A stretch of 20,345 bases of DNA, taken from positions 1 to 20,345 of the forward strand of contig CAJJMX010000007.1 of NCBI GenBank assembly GCA_905192935.1. Direction: 5' to 3'. Below, in pieces: positions 1-8,100 of this stretch. The position numbers and the translations under genes are program-made. This DNA is from an uncultured Mailhella sp. (GTDB taxonomy: Bacteria > Desulfobacterota > Desulfovibrionia > Desulfovibrionales > Desulfovibrionaceae). The notes under the pieces are model-generated. The model saw only the letters and a program-made list of their open reading frames with translations, did not search any database and had not been told where the DNA came from. Within the stretch, counting starts at the first letter, position 1. Every line of letters begins with the position of its first letter.

Positions 1-350
1 CGGCGTCTGACGAGAAGAGAGCATCAGCCCTTCTTTTATGGATATCTCTTTGTCTTCACAAGAAAACCTGAAAAATCGACTCTGAGTGCCACCGAGATCG
101 GCCACAAGCATATCCATATGTTGCCTCCCTGCATGAACATGCAGATATCATAGAGGCGGCAACATTGCCATGCTTGCATAAACGGGATATCATTCTCACG
201 GCAAAAGGGCTTTTCTCAGGGGTAAAACAGGAGTAAGCTCTTTTCTTCACCAGTTTATATGAAAAATTTGCCATAGGGGAGCACTCGTCCGGCAGGGACA
301 TGACAGTATTGCCTCCCCACGGCAGGAATTCAGGAGTTTCGGAACGTTCC
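1..350. other. Upstream non-coding region of the glycogen operon
   Basis: No convincing gene is seen here on either strand. One forward frame is open from the window edge to a TAG at 151-153, but its translation has no recognisable character. It could be either chance or the tail of an unseen gene. The region holds the candidate promoter and dyad described separately. TTGCCTCCC occurs twice (121-129 and 309-317). Confidence 0.5.
129..193 (+). promoter_or_regulatory. Putative sigma70 promoter and operator-like dyad for the glycogen operon
   Basis: TTGCCA (165-170) and TATCAT (188-193) are separated by exactly 17 bases, each one mismatch from the sigma70 consensus. Just upstream lies a perfect 7-bp dyad, CTGCATG-AA-CATGCAG (129-144), nested inside a wider GTTGCC/GGCAAC inverted repeat (120-125 and 158-163). 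Its position immediately before the -35 box suits an activator or repressor site, but no regulator is identified. The promoter would give a leader of about 150 bases before the first gene. An AT-rich inverted repeat in that leader (203-212 with 235-244, one G-U pair) could form a weak hairpin. Confidence 0.45.
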
Positions 351-2453
351 ATGGAATATCATATTCGTCCAGACGCATCTTATCCCAACGACGGCATGAA
401 CAGGGAGTGGCTTCTCACCAACAGCCTGGGGGACTACGCCTCGGGAACAACGGCCGGATGCAATACAAGGCGCTATCACGGTCTTCTGGCGGTTCAGACA
501 CCGTCGGAAAAACGCATGCTTCTGTCCACGATTGAAGATTCCGTCGACGTTGAAGGACGTATCGTCCCGCTTTCCACCCGTCTGCATCCCGGCGTGGTCC
601 ATCCCGAAGGCTGGCGCGCCGTGAAGGAAGTTTCCTGCAGTCACGACATGGTCACCTTCACGTTTCATCTCTGCGGCGGCGAAGGCGACGATGAAGTCGT
701 TCTTGTGCGCTCGCTCATGCTCGACCGCACCTCGGAGAGAATCCTCATCCGCTACGCGCTTATCGACACTCCCGCCGCACGCGGACTCGGGAAGCTGCGT
801 CTGACGCTGCGCCCCCTCATCAACGGCCGCAACGTGAACCATCTTTACCATGCCGCGCCGGAGCGCACGGCCTTCGTGCACGCTCTCGGCATAGAAAACG
901 GCAGCTATCCGGGATTTTCCTTCCAGCCGGACGAGACCATGCCCGCGCTCGTCATGCAGGTTTCCCATCCCGCTCTTCAGCGCACGGTCTTCACCGCCGC
1001 GCCCGACTGGTACTACAAGGTGCTCTATCCCGTGGAAAGGGAACGGGGCTACGATTTTGAGGAAGATCTGCTCATGCCGGGCGAATTTTCCACGAGCCTT
1101 TCCGTGGACTGCCCCATATGGGTAAGCGCCGGCACCGAACCTCTGTACGAGGCCCCGGAAACCCTGTGGGAACGCCATGCCGCATCAGCGCCGAAGCCCG
1201 TGTTCAAGGAAGAAATTCTCGAACACCTGCGCCGCGAGAACGACCGCTTCCTCATCACCGCCGGAGGCGAAGCCGTGGTGCCCGCGGGCTATCACTGGTT
1301 CGGCCCCTGGGGACGCGACACCTTCATCGCCCTTCCCGGACTCACGTTCCTGTCCGGCCGCACGAAGGAAGGCAAGGCCGTCCTGCGTCAGATAAAGGGC
1401 ACGGTGAAAAACGGTCTTGTGCCCAATCTCATCGGCGCAGGCAACGCAGAGCCCGCCTTCAACTCCGCCGACGCCTCGCTCTGGTACATCCTTGCCGTAC
1501 ATCGCTTCGCGCTGGCCTGTCCGAAGGAAAAGCCCTTCATCAGGCGTACCTGCTGGCCCGTGATCAAGGACATCATCCGCCACTTCGCCGCGGGCACCAT
1601 GCCCGACGAAAACGGCAATCCTCTTGTCCGGGCCGACGAGGACGGCCTGCTGCACACCGGCAGTGAAAACACGCAGCTCACCTGGATGGACGCCTCCATA
1701 GAAGGCGTGCCCGTCACGCCGCGTGACGGCTGCGCCGTGGAGCTCAACGCCCTGTGGTTCGACGCGCTTTCCTTTGCCGCCGAGCTTGCTGCGGAATTCG
1801 GGGAAACTCCGCCCGCGGAAACGGCCCTGCTGCCGCGGCTCAAGAAGGCCTTCAACCGCGTCTTCCGTCCTTCGGACGAAGATGCCGCGCTCATGGGCGG
1901 AGGTCTCTACGACACCTGGCATCCGGAAAAGGGCCCGGGACGACACATCCGGCCGAATCAGATATTCGCCGCGGCCGTTCCCTGTTCTCCCCTGGCGCAG
2001 AAGGTACAGGCCTCCGTGGTGAAATGCGTGCGGGAAAATCTGCTCACGCCCTTCGGCCTGCGCACCCTCGCGCCTTCCGACCCGGCCTACCGTCCCGTCT
2101 GCCGCGGCCCGCAGAAAACGCGCGACGAAGCCTATCATCAGGGCACGGTCTGGCCCTGGCTTCTCGGGGCCTACATGGACGCCGTGGTGAAGACGGCCCG
2201 CTCGGGCAAGGCCGTATTCGACGCCCTTTCCGCCGTCACGCCGCTCTTCTCGAAGCATCTTTGCGAAGCGGGCCTGGGAAGCATTTCTGAAATTTTCGAC
2301 GGGCAGCCGCCCCATGCGCCGGGGGGCTGCATAGCGCAGGCATGGAGTTCGGCCGAGGCGCTCCGTCTGCTGCTGCTCGTCAGACAATCCAACACGGGAG
2401 AATGGAAACGCTGGCTGGACTCCCTCCAGAAAAACGGATCTGAGCTCCGGTAA
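351..2453 (+). CDS. Glycogen debranching enzyme (amylo-alpha-1,6-glucosidase, GH133 type)
   Basis: This 700-residue protein should hydrolyse alpha-1,6 branch stubs in glycogen in the cytoplasm. An N-terminal GDE_N-type domain (about 1-230) opens with NREWLLTNSLGDYASGT and NTRRYHGLL, a family hallmark. The C-terminal (alpha/alpha)6 catalytic domain (about 290-690) contains WFGPWGRDTF (W316-F325), NSADASLWYI, LTWMDA (D447) and HQGTVWPWLLG (from H596), all typical of the amylo-1,6-glucosidase family. The length is normal for the bacterial/archaeal form. The ATG at 351 is preferred over the in-frame ATG at 300 because the conserved MEYHIRPDASY-type start begins there and AGGAG lies at 332-336, although the 14-base spacing is long. 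It is the first gene of the glucan operon, 38 bases before the glycosyltransferase. The family call is firm; the exact start is less so. Confidence 0.93.
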   Translation: MEYHIRPDASYPNDGMNREWLLTNSLGDYASGTTAGCNTRRYHGLLAVQTPSEKRMLLSTIEDSVDVEGRIVPLSTRLHPGVVHPEGWRAVKEVSCSHDMVTFTFHLCGGEGDDEVVLVRSLMLDRTSERILIRYALIDTPAARGLGKLRLTLRPLINGRNVNHLYHAAPERTAFVHALGIENGSYPGFSFQPDETMPALVMQVSHPALQRTVFTAAPDWYYKVLYPVERERGYDFEEDLLMPGEFSTSLSVDCPIWVSAGTEPLYEAPETLWERHAASAPKPVFKEEILEHLRRENDRFLITAGGEAVVPAGYHWFGPWGRDTFIALPGLTFLSGRTKEGKAVLRQIKGTVKNGLVPNLIGAGNAEPAFNSADASLWYILAVHRFALACPKEKPFIRRTCWPVIKDIIRHFAAGTMPDENGNPLVRADEDGLLHTGSENTQLTWMDASIEGVPVTPRDGCAVELNALWFDALSFAAELAAEFGETPPAETALLPRLKKAFNRVFRPSDEDAALMGGGLYDTWHPEKGPGRHIRPNQIFAAAVPCSPLAQKVQASVVKCVRENLLTPFGLRTLAPSDPAYRPVCRGPQKTRDEAYHQGTVWPWLLGAYMDAVVKTARSGKAVFDALSAVTPLFSKHLCEAGLGSISEIFDGQPPHAPGGCIAQAWSSAEALRLLLLVRQSNTGEWKRWLDSLQKNGSELR

Positions 2454-2491
2454 TTCAGTTTTTCCTTACCCGACAAAACGGGGGATATCAT

Positions 2492-3820
2492 ATGCGCGTT
2501 CTGATGCTTGGATGGGAATTTCCGCCGCATATCAGCGGCGGACTGGGAACGGCCTGCTACGGCATAACGCAGGGACTCATGGAACGGGGCGTGGACATCG
2601 CCTTCATCCTGCCCAGCATGCGGGCCGACAAGTCAGTTGCGGGAACCTTTCTGCGCTCCGCCTCCGGCGTGCCCATTTCCCGGGCCCTGAAGAAGGCCGT
2701 GGAAAAAGTACGCCGTCAGCAGGAATCCGATGAGTTCTCCCATCTGTTCATGCGGCCCGTGCGCGCAAACCTCAATCCCTACGGAAGCACGGACTTCGGC
2801 GGGCTCGGCATCGATCCCGACGTTTTCAACGAAAACGACCAGTATGTCGATGAGATCAGTCATTTCCGCGGCGGCTACCACAATGACCTCATGGACGAGG
2901 TCTACCGCTTCACCACGGCCGCTTCCGCCGTGGTGCTGGAAGAGCACATGAAAAAGCCCGCCGACGTCATCCATGCCCACGACTGGATGACCTACCCCGC
3001 CGCAATGACGGCCAGCCGCCTGAGCGGTCTGCCCTTCGTCGCTCATCTGCACGCCACGGAATTTGACCGCTGCGGCGATCACGGGTATGACAAGATCTAC
3101 AACATCGAGCGGGACGGTCTTCAGGCCGCCGACCACGTCATCGCCGTGAGCGAGCGCACCAAGCAGGTCGCCGTGGAACGCTACGGCGTACCCCCGGAAA
3201 AGATTTCCGTGGTGTACAACGGCGCCTTCCTCCACGACAAGGTGCCCACGTTTGAGATACCGGAGCTCGTGCGCAACGAAAAGCGCGTGCTTTTCATGGG
3301 CCGCGTGACCTTCCAGAAAGGACCGGAATACTTTGTGGAGGCCGCAAGGCTGGTGCTCAACGAAATGCCCGAGGCACGCTTCATCATGGCCGGCAACGGC
3401 GACCTTCTGCCGCGCATGATACGGCGGGTGGCGGAACTTCGCATGGGCAGCCGCTTCCACTTCCCCGGCTTCATGCGCGGCAAGGATGTGCAGCACATGT
3501 ATTCCATGGCCTCGCTGTACGTCATGCCCAGCGTGTCCGAGCCCTTCGGCATCGCGCCGCTGGAAGCGCTGCAGTGCGGCGCGCCCATTCTGCTTTCCAG
3601 GCAGTCCGGCTGCGCTGAAGTGCTGCCCGGAGCCCTTACCGTGGACTACTGGGACGTGCGTCAGATGGCCGACAGGATACTGGACGTGCTGAACCATCCC
3701 GAAATGGCCGCTGAAAGCCTCCGTCGCTGCCGGCAGTCGCTTCAGTCCCTCACCTGGGAACGCGCCGCCGACGGCATCATCGACGCCTACGCTCATGTCT
3801 GCCCCAATGCCCGGAGTTAA
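2492..3820 (+). CDS. GT4-family glycosyltransferase, glycogen/starch synthase-like
   Basis: This 442-residue GT-B glycosyltransferase probably extends alpha-glucan chains from a nucleotide-glucose donor. The N-terminus MRVLMLGWEFPPHISGGLG has the GGLG donor/acceptor loop typical of starch-synthase-like enzymes, followed by a HAHDWMT segment. The C-terminal Rossmann half carries LFMGRVTFQKGPEYF and the retaining-enzyme E-X7-E motif EPFGIAPLE (E350, E358). No signal peptide or membrane segment is visible. GGGGGA precedes the ATG. Its stop is only 3 bases from the next ATG, so it is translationally linked to the GH57 gene. Its place between a debrancher and a GH57 amylase supports a glycogen role. 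Donor (ADP- or UDP-glucose) and product cannot be read from sequence, and a maltose-1-phosphate or oligosaccharide role remains possible. Confidence 0.85.
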   Translation: MRVLMLGWEFPPHISGGLGTACYGITQGLMERGVDIAFILPSMRADKSVAGTFLRSASGVPISRALKKAVEKVRRQQESDEFSHLFMRPVRANLNPYGSTDFGGLGIDPDVFNENDQYVDEISHFRGGYHNDLMDEVYRFTTAASAVVLEEHMKKPADVIHAHDWMTYPAAMTASRLSGLPFVAHLHATEFDRCGDHGYDKIYNIERDGLQAADHVIAVSERTKQVAVERYGVPPEKISVVYNGAFLHDKVPTFEIPELVRNEKRVLFMGRVTFQKGPEYFVEAARLVLNEMPEARFIMAGNGDLLPRMIRRVAELRMGSRFHFPGFMRGKDVQHMYSMASLYVMPSVSEPFGIAPLEALQCGAPILLSRQSGCAEVLPGALTVDYWDVRQMADRILDVLNHPEMAAESLRRCRQSLQSLTWERAADGIIDAYAHVCPNARS

Positions 3821-3823
3821 GCC

Positions 3824-5017
3824 ATGCCTTCCGTATGCTTTTGCTTTGAAGTTCATCAGCCTTACCGTCTCCGTCCCTACAGCTTCTTCGACATGGGCGC
3901 GAAGAACGACTATGAGGATGCCCAGCACAACCGGGACGTCATGCAGAAAGTGGCCGAAAAGTGCTACCTGCCCATGAACGCCCTGCTGCTCGAGCTCATT
4001 GAACGGTATCAGGGGCGTTTCCGCGTATCCTTCTCCCTCACCGGCATAGTCATCGACCAGTTCATGGAATACGCGCCCGAAGTACTGGAAAGCTTCCGTG
4101 CCCTTGCGCGCACCGGCTGCGTGGAATTCCTCGACGAGACCGACAATCATTCGCTGTCCTGCCTCTTTTCCGAAGACGAATTCCGCGGCGAGGTCATGCG
4201 TCACCGCAGAAGGATGCAGGAAATCTTCGGTCAGAGCCCCCGCGCCTTCCGCAACACCGAGCTTGTCTACAGCAACGACGTGGCGCGCATGGCGCGCGAG
4301 ATGGGCTACGATGTCATCCTTGCCGAAGGCACGCAGAGCATGCTCGGCTGGAGAAGTCCGCATTTCGTGTATGAGCCAGCCCGCTGCCCGGGCATGAAGC
4401 TCATGCTGAGAAGCTACTCGCTCTCCGACGACATCGCCTTCCGCTTCTCCAACCGCGACTGGCCCGCCTATCCGCTCATGGCCGAAACCTTCGCGGACTG
4501 GCTGCACAGGATCAAAGGCAACGGCGATGTCGTCAATCTGTTCATGGACTACGAGACCTTCGGCGAACATCAGTGGGCCGATACCGGCATCTTCGACTTC
4601 ATGCGCGCCCTGCCCGGCTGCGTGATGAGCGATCCCGAATTCGACTTTCTCACCGTGTCCGAAGCCGCCGACCGCTATCCTGTCCGAGGCGAGCTGGACG
4701 TGCCCGGCTACGTTTCCTGGGCCGACGCGGAGCGCGACCTTTCCGCATGGCTCGGCAACGACATGCAGAAGGACGCCTTCCGCGCCCTGTACGAATGTCT
4801 CGGACTCGTGAAGTACGTCAACGATCCCGCCCTCAGCGAAGCATGGAGGAAACTGCAGACTTCCGATCACCTGTACTACATGGGCACGCCCCAGTCCTCG
4901 GACGGCAACGTGCACAAGTACTTCTCCCCCTACCGGTCTCCTCTCGACGCCTATACCAACTTTATGAATATCCTGGCTGACTTCCGCATACGACTCTTTG
5001 CGAAGGCCAACCAGTAA
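3824..5017 (+). CDS. GH57 alpha-amylase-like glycoside hydrolase
   Basis: This 397-residue protein resembles the short archaeal-style GH57 alpha-amylases rather than the GH57 branching enzymes. It begins with the GH57 HQP motif (FEVHQPYRL). The predicted nucleophile is E146 in RNTELVYSND. The predicted acid/base region is MDYETFGEHQW (D242-Y243-E244). ILAEGTQSMLGWRSP and SLSDDIAFRFS are also characteristic of this subgroup. There is no signal peptide, so it acts in the cytoplasm on internal alpha-1,4 linkages of stored glucan. GGAG at 3813-3816 supports the ATG. The debrancher/GT4/GH57 order recalls archaeal glucan clusters, which suggests an old shared module. The family is certain, but hydrolase versus transferase specificity is inferred. 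Confidence 0.88.
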   Translation: MPSVCFCFEVHQPYRLRPYSFFDMGAKNDYEDAQHNRDVMQKVAEKCYLPMNALLLELIERYQGRFRVSFSLTGIVIDQFMEYAPEVLESFRALARTGCVEFLDETDNHSLSCLFSEDEFRGEVMRHRRRMQEIFGQSPRAFRNTELVYSNDVARMAREMGYDVILAEGTQSMLGWRSPHFVYEPARCPGMKLMLRSYSLSDDIAFRFSNRDWPAYPLMAETFADWLHRIKGNGDVVNLFMDYETFGEHQWADTGIFDFMRALPGCVMSDPEFDFLTVSEAADRYPVRGELDVPGYVSWADAERDLSAWLGNDMQKDAFRALYECLGLVKYVNDPALSEAWRKLQTSDHLYYMGTPQSSDGNVHKYFSPYRSPLDAYTNFMNILADFRIRLFAKANQ

Positions 5018-5029
5018 CTTGACCAGAAA

Positions 5030-5100
5030 CTGACAGAAAGGCCCCTCTTTCTCCCTCTTTCGGGGGAAAGCGGGGGTCTTCCTGTCAGAATTCATTTTTT
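5030..5100 (+). terminator. Long intercistronic hairpin plus T6: attenuator or terminator
   Basis: Bases 5030-5088 fold into a near-continuous stem of about 25 pairs. CTGACAG pairs with CTGTCAG (5082-5088); after one mismatch, AAGGCCCCT pairs with GGGGGTCTT; then CTTTC pairs with GAAAG and TCCC with GGGG, around a six-base loop (5056-5061). T6 follows at 5095-5100, and the next ATG is at 5112. It would end or reduce readthrough from the first three genes into the fusion gene, or protect the upstream mRNA 3' end. The six-base gap between stem and T-run makes full intrinsic termination uncertain. Confidence 0.6.
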
Positions 5101-5111
5101 ATGGAGCTTAC

Positions 5112-8100
5112 ATGAATCAACCTTCACGCACTCATCTTTTCGAGGTCAGCTGGGAAGTGTGCAACAAGGTCGGCGGCATCTATGAGGTTGTCGCCAGCAA
5201 GGCACAGCAGGCCATGCGCGCCTTCAACGGCGAATACATTCTCATAGGCCCCGACACCAAGCACAACACCGAGTTCACCGAGACCGATGAACCCTACTGG
5301 GACGCCCTGCGCTATCCCCTCAAGGACAAGGACCTGCACTGCCGCTTCGGCCGCTGGGAGATCCCCGGTCGTCCGCGCGTCATTCTCGTGGACTTCAACG
5401 GCCGCCACGACTCCAATCAGATCCTGCGTCAGCTCTGGGAAAGATTCGGCGTGGACTCTCTGTCCGGCGGATGGGACTACGTCGAGCCCGTCCTCTTCAG
5501 CTACACCTGCGGCGAGGTGATCGCCACCATCCATCAGGTGCTCTCCACGCGCAACAAGAGTCACGGCATCGCCCACTTCCATGAATGGATGTGCGGCGCC
5601 GGCATCCTTGCGCTCAAGCAGCTTGCGCCTTCCATCGGCACGGTGTTCACCACGCACGCCACCATGCTCGGCCGTGCCATGGCCGGAAACGGCGTGGACA
5701 TCTACGCCAGGATGTCGGAGATCTCGCCTTCTCAGGAAGCGTTCCGCTACAACGTCACGGCCAAGTGCTCCATGGAAACCGTGAGCGCGAGAGAAGCCGA
5801 CATATTCACCACGGTGAGCGGCATCACCGCCGAAGAAGCCCGCGTCTTCCTCGGCCGCACTCCCGACATCATCACCGACAACGGCCTCGACCTCTCCACC
5901 ATTCACGACTACAGCGCCGACCGGAAAAGCGCCCTTGCCAACCGTGCCCGCCTGCTCGAACCCGTGAGCCGTCTGCTGCGCCGCGAAATCACCCCGGATA
6001 CCCGCATTCTCGTCATCTCCGGCCGCTACGAGTATCACAACAAGGGCGTGGACCTCTTCCTCGACGCTCTCGCCAGGGCCAAAAAGTCCATGCAGAACAC
6101 CTCGAGCAAGGTGCTCGCCCTCATGCTCATGATGGGCGGCCACACCGGCGTGGACGAAAACGCCATAAGCGGCGATGCTTCCGTGACTGCCGATCCCTCC
6201 ATGCCCGGCGCAGGCTTTCTCACGAGCCACAAGGTGTACGACGCCCCCAACGACCCCATACTCACCACCTGCCGCCGCCTCGGTCTGAACAATACCGCGG
6301 ACGACAACGTGAACGTCGTGTTCGTGCCCGCCCTGCTCGACGGTCATGACGGCTTCCTCAACATGCCCTATTTCGACGTGCTTTCCGGCTGCGATCTCGG
6401 TGTGTTCCCCTCCTGGTACGAACCCTGGGGCTATACTCCCCACGAAAGCGCGGCCTACAGCGTGCCCACCGTCACCACCGATCTGTCCGGCTTCGGCCTC
6501 TGGATCCGTCAGATGGAAAACAAGATCGGCACGCAGCCGGGCATAGGCGTCATCGCCCGCCGCAACAACGACTACGCAAAGATCGTGGACGCGCTGGCCG
6601 ATGTCATCGTGCACTACGCCACCTGCTCCGACGAAGAACTCGACCAGCGCCGCCGCACCGTGCGCGCCGCAGCCGCCCATGCCGACTGGAACGAATTCTT
6701 CAAGCTCTACATGAGCGCCTATTCCATGGCCAACGAAAAGGCCCATTTCCGCCGTCACGCCTCCAATCACACGCAAACCGCCAATTTTTCCAAGGAACTC
6801 GCCATGCGTCCTTCTTCCATCCCCTTCCTGCGCACGCTGAATGCCGTGTCTGAACTTCCTGCGGCCCTGAGCCGTCTGCACGACATCGCCGGCAACGTGT
6901 GGTGGAGCTGGCAGCCGGAAGCCCTGGCGCTGTTCCGCGGCATGTCGCCCGAACTGTGGGAAGAATGCGGCCACAATCCCATCTACATGGTGGAAAACAC
7001 CCCGCCTTCCCGCCTGCGCGACCTCGCCGCAGACATGACCTTCGTCACCCGCCTGAACAAGCTGGCCGAAAAGTTCGACGCCTACATGGCCCAGACCATA
7101 GTTTCCGAAACCGCAGAAGACGGCACGGCGGTCATCTCGTCCGATCGTCCCGTGGCCTACTTCTCCACCGAATACGGCCTGCATGAAAGCCTTCAGCTTT
7201 ATTCCGGCGGCCTCGGCGTGCTCTCCGGCGATCATCTCAAGTCCTCGAGCGACGAGCGCCTTCCCCTCGTCGGCGTGGGCCTGTTCTATCTCAACGGCTA
7301 CTTCCAGCAGACCGTGGACAAGAACGGCCATCAGAACCCGCAGTACCCCGAGAATCAGCCCGCCAGCCTGCCGCTTGAAGCCATGCTCGACGACAAGGGC
7401 GAACCTCTCATGATCTCCCTGCCTCTCGGCACCCGCACGCTGTACGCCCGCATCTGGAAGCTTCAGGTCGGCCTCGTTTCCCTCTACCTCATGGACACCA
7501 ACGTGCCGCAGAACAACGACGACGACCGCCGCGTCACCGCCCGCCTCTACGAGGCCGACCGCGATGTGCGCCTGCGTCAGGAAATCCTGCTCGGCATAGG
7601 CGGCGTGCGCATGCTGGCGGCCCTCGGCATCACTCCCTCGGTCTGGCACATGAACGAAGGTCATTCCGCCTTCCTCGTGCTGGAGCGTCTGCGTCAGCAC
7701 ATGAAGGGCGACGACCTCACCCTGGAAGAATCCAAGACCCTCGTGCGCAGCTCCTGCGTGTTCACCACGCACACGCCCGTGGATGCCGGCAACGAGCGCT
7801 TCTCCGTGGATCTCATGGCCCGCTACTTCCAGCCCTATGCGGAAATGCTCGGTCTGGAATGGGACGACTTCCTGGCCCTCGGCCGTCAGGACGGCGGCGA
7901 TCCCAACAACTTCGACATGACCGTGCTCGCCCTCAGGATGTCCTCTCAGGCCAACGGCGTGAGCGCCATGCACGGCATGGTCTCCCGCCGCATGTGGCGC
8001 AACATATGGAAGGGCTTTACCGAAGCGGAACTGCCCATCGGACACGTGACCAACGGCGTGCACACGGCATCCTACGTCGGTCCCGCCTTCCGTCTGCTGC

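Noticed and set aside
1..153. Open forward frame from the window edge, possible tail of an upstream gene
   Set aside because: The translation shows no recognisable character, and the stretch overlaps the dyad near the promoter. It cannot be judged without upstream sequence.
2633..5095. 820-codon antisense frame across the GT4 and GH57 genes
   Set aside because: Same codon-bias artefact. The sense strand carries two unmistakable enzyme genes with intact catalytic motifs.
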